Shown one piece after another: positions 1 to 5,888 of a stretch of DNA of 35,999 nt; the stretch's first letter is position 1; each line of letters begins with the position of its first letter. The position numbers and the translations under genes are program-made. A model generated the notes under the pieces. It was not told the DNA's origin. It searched no databases and saw nothing but the letters and a program-made list of their open reading frames with translations. Source of the DNA: a virus; IMG/VR virus record IMGVR_UViG_3300027736_000116, positions 1 to 35,999 of that record. One strand, given 5' to 3'.

Positions 1-293
1 CAGGATACTTTGACTTACCAGTAGGAACAACAGGACAAAGACCAGGCTCACCAACATCTGGGAACATGCGTTACAATACTACTACCAATGGCTTTGAAGG
101 GTATAGTGGAACTGCATGGGGATCTATTGGTGGAGGCGCATCTGCTGGTGGTGCAATCTATGAGAACACAACAACGATCAGCGCTAACTATACATTAACA
201 ACAAGCACCAATGGATTCAGTGTTGGACCAATCACGATTGCTGCTACTTATGCAGTCACAGTTCCTAGCGGTGCGCGCTGGGTAGTCCTTTAG
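1..293 (+). CDS. Tail fibre protein, C-terminal fragment (5' truncated by window)
   Basis: The reading frame is open from base 3 and ends at TAG 291-293. It encodes the last ~97 residues of the fibre gene whose complete copy lies at 33933-35951. The protein contains the module RPGSPTSGNMRYNTTTNGFE, a pattern also found near the start of the glycine-rich protein at 1934-2902, followed by a short glycine-rich hinge and a beta-rich tail ending SGARWVVL. One residue differs from the other copy (Ala for Ser, base 183); the other six substitutions are silent third-position changes. An ATG at 66 lies in frame but is internal and is not a real start. Confidence 0.9.
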   Translation, partial: GYFDLPVGTTGQRPGSPTSGNMRYNTTTNGFEGYSGTAWGSIGGGASAGGAIYENTTTISANYTLTTSTNGFSVGPITIAATYAVTVPSGARWVVL

Positions 294-341
294 GAGAAAC
301 AAATGGCTTCAAGTATAAATGCTTCAACGAGTGGTGCTGGT
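1..341. repeat. Terminal direct repeat, left copy (genome overlap)
   Basis: This stretch is repeated at 35659-35999. It holds the 3' end of the tail fibre gene and the first codons of the next gene. The first 127 bases are identical in both copies; mismatches fall at 128, 176, 183, 209, 218, 233 and 236; the remainder is identical. Because the gene order continues correctly across the join, the simplest reading is that the contig runs once around a circular or circularly permuted genome of about 35,658 bp. The mismatches suggest two strain variants rather than one molecule. Confidence 0.9.
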
Positions 342-920
342 GGTGTAATAACCACTGCTGATAACACTGGCATATTAAATTTACAATCTGCTGGCACTAC
401 AGTAGCAGCAGTTAGCTCTACTGGTGTAGCAGTGACAGGCACATTAAGTGCTAGTGGAGCTATTACAGCAACAGGCGGTATAGTAGTTGGTGCAGCAGCA
501 GCTCCAGCGTTTAGTGTTTATTTAACTGGGAATCAATCAGTTACAAATAATGTATTCACAAAAGTTACTTTTAATACTGAAACATTTGATACAAATAATA
601 ATTTTGACTCAACAACTAATTATCGTTTTACACCAACAGTAGCTGGATACTACCAAATAAATGGAACAATTATGTTTGGAGGTGTAGGAATGACTTTAGG
701 TGGCACATATATTTATAAAAATGGAGCTGCATATAAGAATGCAGCACAAGTGCCAAGTTCAACTTATTACAGTGGCTCAACAGTTGCAGATGTAATTTAT
801 TTCAATGGCTCAACTGACTATATTGAATTATATGGACTTATTACTGGTACAAGCGGACTTCTTTTTTTTAGTCAAATATTATATACATTTATGTCTGGTG
901 CATTAATAAGGAGCGCATGA
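303..920 (+). CDS. C1q-like tail/adhesin protein
   Basis: The 205-residue product begins with a Ser/Thr/Gly/Ala-rich stalk (about residues 1-65) with short beta-repeat character. From about residue 68 (AFSVYLTGNQSVTNN) to the end it resembles a C1q/TNF-like globular domain: the order of V-F-T-KVTFNTETFDTNNNFD, then YRFTPTVAGYYQINGTIMF, then a YIYKNG strand is typical of that fold. Such domains are found on phage fibres and baseplates, where they trimerise and bind receptors. The gene lies 9 bases after the tail fibre stop, has GGAG as ribosome binding site, and overlaps the next gene by one base. Role as a second receptor-binding or fibre-tip protein is inferred. The 5' end is repeated at 35961-35999. 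Confidence 0.7.
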   Translation: MASSINASTSGAGGVITTADNTGILNLQSAGTTVAAVSSTGVAVTGTLSASGAITATGGIVVGAAAAPAFSVYLTGNQSVTNNVFTKVTFNTETFDTNNNFDSTTNYRFTPTVAGYYQINGTIMFGGVGMTLGGTYIYKNGAAYKNAAQVPSSTYYSGSTVADVIYFNGSTDYIELYGLITGTSGLLFFSQILYTFMSGALIRSA

Positions 921-1090
921 TGAACTTATACGAAAAAATAATGGCTATCTATCCACAACTAGAGCCACAAGATTTCCTAACTGTTATTACATTACAAAAC
1001 GACTCTGATGGTAAAGATGACTACATAGCAAAATGGGAACATCCTACACTAGCTAAACCTACAGACGAACAACTAGGAGCATCACTATGA
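920..1090 (+). CDS. Small XkdW-like tail-associated protein (56 aa)
   Basis: A 56-residue protein, from ATG at 920 (sharing its A with the preceding TGA) to TGA at 1088-1090. The sequence starts MNLYEKIMAIYPQLEPQDFL and ends with a PTDEQL segment. The pattern YP.L.P.DF.....LQ.DSDG...YIA.W......PTDEQL resembles the XkdW family and similar small proteins found next to tail fibre genes in many phages. Those are thought to be fibre-associated or assembly factors, but their function is not settled. The start and stop overlaps on both sides (1 base before, 4 bases ATGA after) indicate translational coupling in the adhesin string. Ribosome binding site AAGGAG at 909-914. Confidence 0.7.
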   Translation: MNLYEKIMAIYPQLEPQDFLTVITLQNDSDGKDDYIAKWEHPTLAKPTDEQLGASL

Positions 1091-1659
1091 GCAGTGTAAT
1101 TATTGCTGGCGATACCAGCGGATCAGTAACACTAGCAGCTCCCGCAGTATCAGGAACAACAACATTAACTTTGCCAGCGACAACAGATACGCTAGTAGGT
1201 AAAACAACAACAGATACGCTTACTAATAAGACTTTGGGTGCAGGCACAGTAATGCCAACAGGAAGTGTATTGCAAGTGGTGCAAGCAACAGTAACTGGAG
1301 CAGTTTCTACAACTAGCACATCTGATATTACCTCTGGTTTAACAGCATCAATTACACCTTCTAACACATCTAATAAAATTCTTTTAATAGTTGCTAGTGG
1401 TAAGGCATATTCATCTGGTGGAAATCAACTTATTGTTACTGCATACAGAAATGGAAGCACTTTAGGAACTGGAGCAAGAGCAACTCCAGTTGAAGGCACT
1501 GGTGGTGTTAATCATAGTTTAACATATCTTGATTCTCCATCATCTACTTCTTCTGTTACTTACGCTATTTTTTATAGAACTACTGCAGGAACTGGTTATT
1601 TTCAAGATTCTGCAACTTATGGTCAAGCAACATTAACTCTTATGGAGATTAAAGGATAA
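1087..1659 (+). CDS. Tail fibre-like structural protein
   Basis: The 190-residue product starts MSSVIIAGDTSGSVTLAAP and carries the segment LVGKTTTDTLTNKTLGAGTV (residues 36-55). This 'LVG..TTDTLTNKTL' motif is common in phage fibre proteins of marine and freshwater viruses. The N-terminal half is Thr/Ser/Ala/Gly-rich, the C-terminal half (about 57-190) alternates hydrophobic and polar residues as in a beta-sandwich and ends in LTLMEIKG. The start ATG overlaps the preceding stop (ATGA) and the stop overlaps the next start, so it belongs to the same translationally coupled string. Precise function unknown; an adhesin or fibre component is inferred from composition and position. Confidence 0.65.
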   Translation: MSSVIIAGDTSGSVTLAAPAVSGTTTLTLPATTDTLVGKTTTDTLTNKTLGAGTVMPTGSVLQVVQATVTGAVSTTSTSDITSGLTASITPSNTSNKILLIVASGKAYSSGGNQLIVTAYRNGSTLGTGARATPVEGTGGVNHSLTYLDSPSSTSSVTYAIFYRTTAGTGYFQDSATYGQATLTLMEIKG

Positions 1660-1934
1660 TGAATAAACATCAAGCTATATATAAACTTTATTCTAATGTA
1701 ACCCATATTAATGGTGATGTTGCATACGACAAAGACGAACAAAAAGTAACCTACGACAAAGCTGCTGTAGACGCTTTAGTAGCATCAGAAGCATACAAGG
1801 CTAAACGAGTAGCAGAGTATCCATCATATACAGACTACCTAGATGGTATCGTCAAAGGTGACAACGCACAAGTGCAAGCATACATAGACGCTTGTCTAGC
1901 GGTAAAGAATAAGTATCCTAAAGGAGCAGCATAA
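1659..1934 (+). CDS. Small tail-region protein (YPSYTDYLDGIVKGD motif)
   Basis: A 91-residue acidic/basic mixed protein. The second half, AEYPSYTDYLDGIVKGD followed by YIDACLAVKNKYPK, matches a motif I recognise from small proteins encoded next to phage tail fibre genes (fibre-assembly or XkdW-type neighbours). The N-terminal half reads like a variable segment with VTYDKAAVDALV. It starts at the last base of the previous stop and its own stop overlaps the next start by one base. No signal peptide or membrane segment. The role is probably in fibre assembly or attachment, but that rests only on context. Confidence 0.6.
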   Translation: MNKHQAIYKLYSNVTHINGDVAYDKDEQKVTYDKAAVDALVASEAYKAKRVAEYPSYTDYLDGIVKGDNAQVQAYIDACLAVKNKYPKGAA

Positions 1935-2902
1935 TGGCTTTAACACTTACAGGAGCAGCAGGAAGCAGTACATTAGACAGCTCTAAAGGTTTATCTGTGG
2001 CTACATGGACAACAGCTAACCGCCCAGCAAGTCCTGTGACTGGACAGATGGGATACAATACAACGACTGGTCAAATGGAAATTTATGGTGCTATAGGTTG
2101 GGCAAATGCTGGCACAGCGGGTAATTCTTATACCGCATCTTATTTGCTTATTGCTGGTGGTGGTGGCGCTGGAAATAACTATGGTGGCGCAGGAGGTGCT
2201 GGTGGTTATCTAACAGGAACTACAAGCTTAACTAGCGGTTCTGTATATACAGCAACAGTTGGCGCTGGTGGAGCAGCCGCTGCTAGCACTGTTGCAGGCA
2301 CTAATGGGGTAGACTCAACATTTACTGGGCTAACAACCGCTGTAGGTGGAGGTGGTGGCGGAAGTTATCCTAGTGTAAACCCAGCTTCAGGAGGTTCAGG
2401 AGGGGGAATGGGAATTAGCTCAGGAACAGCTAGTTCTGGAACATCAGGTCAAGGTTTTGCTGGAGGCACTAGCACAGGTTATGTAAGCGGTCCAGGTCCG
2501 TGGGCAGCTGGAGCTGGTGGAGGTGCGGGCGCTGTTGGAGGTACTGGTTCTGGAAGCACTGGAGGTGCTGGTGGTGTTGGTTTAGCTAGTAGCATTACTG
2601 GCTCATCTGTTACTCGTGCTGGTGGTGGTGGCGCTCATGGTATGTCAGTTGCGGGCGCTGGTGGCACAGGAGGAGGAGGTAATGGAACTGTTTTAGGCAA
2701 TGGAGTAGCTGGAACTGCAAATACTGGTGGTGGTGGAGGTAGTGGATCTACTACTGGTTTTGGTGCTGGAGGTTCAGGCATTATCATTATATCAGTCCCA
2801 ACAACAAACTATACAGGCACAACTACAGGCTCACCAACAGTTACAACATCAGGTGCTAATACAATTTTACAATTCACAGCCTCTGGCACATACACAGCAT
2901 AA
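1934..2902 (+). CDS. Glycine-rich adhesin / receptor-binding protein
   Basis: A 322-residue protein in three parts. Residues ~1-60 carry RPASPVTGQMGYNTTTGQME, the same kind of module as the tail fibre C-terminus (RPGSPTSGNMRYNTTTNGFE), probably a fibre-attachment domain. Residues ~70-290 are extremely glycine-rich (runs such as AGGGGAGNNYGGAGGAGG) with Ser, Thr and Ala, as in glycine-rich receptor-binding proteins that form packed polyglycine helices. The C-terminus (NTGGGGGSGSTTGFGAGGSG, then IIIISVPTTNY and a short Thr-rich strand) is a common ending of such phage proteins. Likely exposed at the fibre tip and a host-range determinant; this is inferred from composition. Low-complexity DNA here (GGTGG repeats) could promote recombination. 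Confidence 0.7.
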   Translation: MALTLTGAAGSSTLDSSKGLSVATWTTANRPASPVTGQMGYNTTTGQMEIYGAIGWANAGTAGNSYTASYLLIAGGGGAGNNYGGAGGAGGYLTGTTSLTSGSVYTATVGAGGAAAASTVAGTNGVDSTFTGLTTAVGGGGGGSYPSVNPASGGSGGGMGISSGTASSGTSGQGFAGGTSTGYVSGPGPWAAGAGGGAGAVGGTGSGSTGGAGGVGLASSITGSSVTRAGGGGAHGMSVAGAGGTGGGGNGTVLGNGVAGTANTGGGGGSGSTTGFGAGGSGIIIISVPTTNYTGTTTGSPTVTTSGANTILQFTASGTYTA

Positions 2903-2911
2903 GGATAAACT

Positions 2912-3262
2912 ATGGCACATTACGCAAAAGTTAATAACGGAATTGTAGAGAAAGTTATAGTCGCAGAAGCTGACTTCTTTACTACCTTTGTAGATTCAAG
3001 TCCAGGCACTTGGTTACAAACATCATACAATACTCATGGTAATAAACATCCAGAAGGCAGACCACTCCGTGGTAACTATGCTGGTATTGGTTATACATAC
3101 GATGCTACCAACGATGTATTCTATGCACCTAAACCATATCCATCATGGATACTTAATGAATCAACATGGTTATGGAAAGCTCCTGTAGATTACCCTACAG
3201 AAGAAGGTCGTTTTACATGGGACGAAACAACAACATCTTGGATTGAGATAGATAATGTCTAA
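2912..3262 (+). CDS. Conserved tail-associated protein (NTHGNKH...PLRGNYAGIGYTYD)
   Basis: The 116-residue product reads MAHYAKVNNGIVEKVIVAEA followed by a ...GTWLQTSYNTHGNKH... block, PLRGNYAGIGYTYD and a Trp-rich end (PSWILNESTWLWKAPVDYP). This arrangement is found in many marine and cyanobacterial phages as a small protein near tail fibres, usually annotated as hypothetical or tail-related. The many aromatic residues and the absence of signal peptide or membrane segments fit a compact structural or fibre-associated protein. It follows the adhesin gene by 9 bases with AAGGA as ribosome binding site, and its end overlaps the next small gene by 8 bases. Confidence 0.6.
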   Translation: MAHYAKVNNGIVEKVIVAEADFFTTFVDSSPGTWLQTSYNTHGNKHPEGRPLRGNYAGIGYTYDATNDVFYAPKPYPSWILNESTWLWKAPVDYPTEEGRFTWDETTTSWIEIDNV

Positions 3263-3425
3263 ACCTACTCAAGCTGAATTAGAATCAAGACTAAGCACAC
3301 ACGAGGAGATCTGTGCATTTAGATATGAATCTATCAATGCACGACTCAAGCGACTAGAGCAGATCCTATTAGGCACTGCTGGCTTTATTATTATATTCTT
3401 GCTGACACAGTTATTTAACAAGTAG
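3255..3425 (+). CDS. XhlA-like small membrane protein, holin-associated (56 aa)
   Basis: A 56-residue protein: ATG 3255, stop TAG 3423-3425. The N-terminal two thirds is charged and heptad-like (LESRLSTHEEICAFRYESIN, then ARLKRLEQ); the C-terminal third is one hydrophobic segment (ILLGTAGFIIIFLLTQLF, residues ~37-54) ending in NK. A short coiled coil followed by a C-terminal membrane anchor is the plan of the XhlA haemolysin family, which acts with holins in phage lysis. It begins inside the end of the preceding gene and lies at the start of the lysis group, which supports the call. It could equally be a host membrane-acting protein. Confidence 0.65.
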   Translation: MSKPTQAELESRLSTHEEICAFRYESINARLKRLEQILLGTAGFIIIFLLTQLFNK

Positions 3426-3427
3426 CC

Positions 3428-3766
3428 ATGTTACTCACTAGACAAAACTTGCGCAAACTATACGCATGCTTTGTTAAGTTACCACCATTCAATGGCTATA
3501 AAATGCCAGCACCACACAAGGTTCAGTTCGGTATCATCAATACCAATGGCGATGTGCTTGGATACTTTCATACAGATCCTACACGCATTGAAGTAGATGT
3601 ATCTAATGACACCTACCTAAAGGTAAGTGAAACACTGATGCATGAGATGATCCACTGTCTATTGTATTATCATAACCACAATGACTTCGATCAGCACGAT
3701 AAAAAGTTTCATAAGTATGCAAAGATGGTATGTAATATCCATGGGTTTAACCTAAAGGATTTTTAA
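3428..3766 (+). CDS. SprT-like zinc metalloprotease
   Basis: The 112-residue product has the zincin motif HEMIH at residues 72-76 (LMHEMIHCLLYYHN), followed by a ...HDKKFHKYA... segment around 90-98 that supplies the likely third ligand. This order, HExxH then a short His-containing KFHKYAKMV segment, is the SprT-like domain seen in bacterial SprT and eukaryotic Spartan. It lacks the C-terminal zinc ribbon of full-length SprT, so only the catalytic domain is present. SprT-like proteins in eukaryotes cleave DNA-protein crosslinks; the phage role is unknown. Lies two bases after the XhlA-like gene and overlaps the next gene by one base. Confidence 0.75.
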   Translation: MLLTRQNLRKLYACFVKLPPFNGYKMPAPHKVQFGIINTNGDVLGYFHTDPTRIEVDVSNDTYLKVSETLMHEMIHCLLYYHNHNDFDQHDKKFHKYAKMVCNIHGFNLKDF

Positions 3767-4050
3767 TGAAGAATATTTTTTGGCTTATAATAGTAGGAAC
3801 ATTACTTTATTCTATTCACAATGCAGAAGCAGTAGAAGTTATGGTGATGCAATACAATGAACAAGTGCGTATCGTATTATCTAAAGAGAAGTGCGACAAA
3901 GGTGAAGGCTTTAAAGCAGTAGCTCAACGCATAGATCAAGAAGTGATGTTAGCGTGTTGGACTCCTAAAGGAAAACTGATCCATATACAATGGGAAGGTG
4001 GGGACTTTAGTGAGTTTGATGTCAATAGATTTTACCCAGTGGAGATTTAA
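3766..4050 (+). CDS. Secreted/periplasmic small protein
   Basis: The 94-residue product opens with a classical signal peptide: MKNIFWLIIVGTLLYSIHNA, then EA-VEV, with a likely cleavage after NAEA (about residue 22). The mature part contains two cysteines (EKCDKGEGF and LACW), which could form a disulfide in the periplasm, and a pattern ...IHIQWEGGDFSEFDVNRF. Similar short exported proteins of unknown function occur in many phage lysis regions. There is no lipobox, so it is not a typical outer-membrane spanin. Translational coupling with the SprT-like gene (1-base overlap) is visible. Confidence 0.6.
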   Translation: MKNIFWLIIVGTLLYSIHNAEAVEVMVMQYNEQVRIVLSKEKCDKGEGFKAVAQRIDQEVMLACWTPKGKLIHIQWEGGDFSEFDVNRFYPVEI

Positions 4051-4052
4051 AC

Positions 4053-4418
4053 ATGGATCCAATTACTTTACTTGCAACACTAGGCCCACTTGCTGTTGAT
4101 CTAGGCAAGTCGTTAATCAATAAGTTTATAGCGCCAGATGTATTTAAACCAGCGACTATAGAACAATACACTCAAATGAAACAACTAGACTTAGAATTCT
4201 TTAAGACTATGAATGAGGTAGGCAGTGGTAATGAAAGTTATCCATGGGTAGAAGCTACTGTAAGATTAATGAGGCCTATCATTGGGGTGCTTGTCTTAAC
4301 TACATGGACTTACACTGTAGTATCTGGACACATGTCAGAAGAAGTAAATAACTTTGCATCAGCAGTTGGCTTCTATTTGTTTGGTGAACGCTCACTGTTT
4401 TATGTTAAAAAGAAATGA
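4053..4418 (+). CDS. Holin candidate (GTA-type 3-TM holin family-like)
   Basis: The 121-residue protein has an amphipathic/hydrophobic N-terminus (MDPITLLATLGPLAVDLGKS), then WVEATVRLMRPIIGVLVLTT at about 65-84 as a strong membrane segment, and a second hydrophobic stretch NNFASAVGFYLFGERSLFY near the end. The sequence WVEA.VRL.RP followed by ..GFYLFG.RSLFY resembles the 3-TM holin family described for gene-transfer agents and relatives. It lies directly before the endolysin, with which it overlaps by four bases (ATGA), the expected place for a holin. The call rests on motif memory and context. Confidence 0.65.
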   Translation: MDPITLLATLGPLAVDLGKSLINKFIAPDVFKPATIEQYTQMKQLDLEFFKTMNEVGSGNESYPWVEATVRLMRPIIGVLVLTTWTYTVVSGHMSEEVNNFASAVGFYLFGERSLFYVKKK

Positions 4419-4852
4419 ATCTATCACCACACTTTACACTCGAAGAATTAACAGCATCTGAGTTAGCTCATAGACAAGGGTTAGACAATCAACCCAAAGA
4501 TGTTAAGGTAATGAATCATCTAAAAATTTTAGCTAAGAATTTGGAGGATGTCCGTGAATGTTTGGGAAGCCCTATTCATATTAACAGTGCTTATCGCTGC
4601 CTTATGGTTAATGCTCTACTTGGAAGCAAACCGACAAGCGCTCACGTCAAAGGACTGGCGGCAGATTTCGTCTGCCCAGGATTCGGAACACCTAAAGAAA
4701 TTGTTAAGAGGTTATCGTCTAGCAATGTGGCTTACGATCAACTTATATTGGAGTTTGATCGCTGGGTTCACATTGCGTTTAGTGAAGAAGGTTACATTGC
4801 TCGTAAACAAACTCTTATCATAGATAAGACAGGAACTAGACAGTTCAAGTAA
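4415..4852 (+). CDS. Endolysin, M15 family peptidase
   Basis: The 145-residue protein carries the zinc site of the M15 D-Ala-D-Ala carboxypeptidase / L-Ala-D-Glu endopeptidase group: SAHVKGLAADF at residues 75-85 (ligands His77 and Asp84) and WVHIAF (His119 as third ligand). The upstream INSAYRC segment is also typical of Peptidase_M15A. It opens with LSPHFTLEELTASELAHRQG, the usual N-terminal helix of this family. No signal peptide, so export must depend on a holin, which is encoded immediately upstream with a 4-base overlap. It should cut peptide crosslinks in peptidoglycan at the end of infection. Confidence 0.9.
   Translation: MNLSPHFTLEELTASELAHRQGLDNQPKDVKVMNHLKILAKNLEDVRECLGSPIHINSAYRCLMVNALLGSKPTSAHVKGLAADFVCPGFGTPKEIVKRLSSSNVAYDQLILEFDRWVHIAFSEEGYIARKQTLIIDKTGTRQFK
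4554..4823 (+). CDS. Possible nested membrane protein inside the endolysin gene
   Basis: In another frame of the endolysin gene, GGAGG (4543-4547) is followed by a 6-base gap and GTG at 4554 (an ATG at 4548 is too close to the site). The frame encodes about 90 residues with an N-terminal hydrophobic segment (EALFILTVLIAALWLMLYL), a charged middle (KDWRQ, DSEHLKKLLRG) and a second hydrophobic stretch (LAMWLTINLYWSLIAGFTL). Nested lysis genes are known (Rz1 within Rz of lambda), and an inner-membrane spanin or second holin would fit the place. It may simply be a chance open frame. Confidence 0.25.
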   Translation: MNVWEALFILTVLIAALWLMLYLEANRQALTSKDWRQISSAQDSEHLKKLLRGYRLAMWLTINLYWSLIAGFTLRLVKKVTLLVNKLLS

Positions 4853-4892
4853 TCTATGATATCTTGACGATACCTAACTACACGGGATCGTT

Positions 4893-5606
4893 ATGACTAC
4901 CAAATCATACAAGTCTGTTTTAGTAATCAGTGATCTTCATATACCTTACCACCACCCAGATGCATTCAACTTTCTTAAAGCGCTCAAGACGAAATACAAA
5001 CCCGATCTTGTTATCAATATTGGTGATGAACTTGATATGCATGCGATGTCTATGCATGATAGTGATCCAGATCTATTCTCTGCTGGCCATGAGTTGGCAG
5101 CATCTATTTCGTATATTCAAACACTAGAAAAGATATTCCCTAAGATGCAGATTGTGCATAGCAATCACTCATCCATGTTATACAGACGTGCATTAAAGCA
5201 TGGCGTTCCTAAAGGCTACCTTAAACATTACAATGACTTCTTAGGTGTTGGCACAGGCTGGCAATGGGAAGAAGATATTACGATCACACTATCAGATGGA
5301 TCACGTTGCTTCTTTACTCATGGACTATCTGCTGATGTATTAAAGGTAGCCATGCAGTATGGTATGAACTCAGTTCAAGGTCACTATCATACTAAGTTTA
5401 GTATTGGCTACTACTCTAACCCAGATGCATTAGTTTGGGGTATGCAAGTAGGATCACTTATCAATCAAAAGTCCATGGCATTTAACTATGCCAAGAACTT
5501 TAAGACTAGATTCATTGTTGGCTGCGGAATGATACTAGATGGGCAGCCTAAACTTATGCCAATGGTACTTAACACAAATGGTAAATGGAATGGTAAAATT
5601 GTTTAG
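4893..5606 (+). CDS. Calcineurin-like metallophosphoesterase
   Basis: The 237-residue product has the full metallophosphoesterase motif set: SDLHIPYH (Asp14, His16), GDELD (Asp45), SNHSS in place of the usual GNHD/E (Asn91, His92), FFTHG (His143) and GHYH (163-166). The family hydrolyses phosphomono- or diesters using two metal ions; phage members are found near lysis or replication genes with unknown substrates. The change of GNHE to SNHS keeps the metal/phosphate ligands. It lies 40 bases after the endolysin and has no strong ribosome binding site (CGGGA only). Its stop overlaps the GTG start of the next gene by one base. Confidence 0.85.
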   Translation: MTTKSYKSVLVISDLHIPYHHPDAFNFLKALKTKYKPDLVINIGDELDMHAMSMHDSDPDLFSAGHELAASISYIQTLEKIFPKMQIVHSNHSSMLYRRALKHGVPKGYLKHYNDFLGVGTGWQWEEDITITLSDGSRCFFTHGLSADVLKVAMQYGMNSVQGHYHTKFSIGYYSNPDALVWGMQVGSLINQKSMAFNYAKNFKTRFIVGCGMILDGQPKLMPMVLNTNGKWNGKIV

Positions 5607-5806
5607 TGGAAAATCCAACATCAGAACAGCTAGATATCCTAGACAAACTTATTGGTCGTAATATTTGGGATATCGAGATCATCGAGGAGCAACCTCTTAC
5701 AGTCATTAGAATTTTTTTCACTGAAAATGAGGATGATTACATAGAGATCAATGCAGAATATATGCAGATGCTCTACATTTCCCCTAAACCTCATGCTTTA
5801 CACTAA
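5606..5806 (+). CDS. Small acidic hypothetical protein (GTG start)
   Basis: A 66-residue protein that starts with GTG, sharing its G with the preceding TAG. It is acidic (ENEDDYIEINAEY) and has alternating hydrophobic residues (WDIEIIEEQPLTVIRIFF) as in a small beta-sheet domain. I do not recognise the family. It is the last gene of the rightward transcript; beyond it lies an 82-base convergent junction with the minus-strand methyltransferase operon. Confidence 0.55.
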   Translation: MENPTSEQLDILDKLIGRNIWDIEIIEEQPLTVIRIFFTENEDDYIEINAEYMQMLYISPKPHALH

Positions 5807-5809
5807 AAC

Positions 5810-5821
5810 TAGGTATACCTA
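5810..5821. promoter_or_regulatory. Perfect 12-bp palindrome TAGGTATACCTA
   Basis: The sequence TAGGTATACCTA reads the same on both strands and lies 3 bases after the stop of the last rightward gene. It could bind a dimeric protein. No promoter elements are seen close by, so any regulatory role is a guess. Confidence 0.3.
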
Positions 5822-5848
5822 AGTATCACCTTGCTTGAGATCGTGCGT

Positions 5849-5874
5849 TACAGAGCGATTGTGTGCGTTCTGTA
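5849..5874. terminator. Hairpin between convergent transcripts
   Basis: ACAGAGCG (5850-5857) pairs with CGTTCTGT (5866-5873) with one G-U pair and an 8-base loop; a T-A pair extends the stem at 5849/5874. It sits between the ends of the rightward late transcript and the leftward methyltransferase operon, where a bidirectional terminator is expected. There is no T-run on either side, so it is not a classical intrinsic terminator. Confidence 0.35.
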
Positions 5875-5888
5875 TACCAATCAATGAC

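Noticed and set aside
1-341. Diversity-generating retroelement as cause of the repeated fibre end
   Set aside because: The mismatches are mainly C/T and G/A transitions at silent sites, not adenine-specific, and there is no reverse transcriptase.
2727-2948. Open frame inside the glycine-rich adhesin gene
   Set aside because: Gln/Val/Leu-rich shadow created by GGT-type repeats in another frame.
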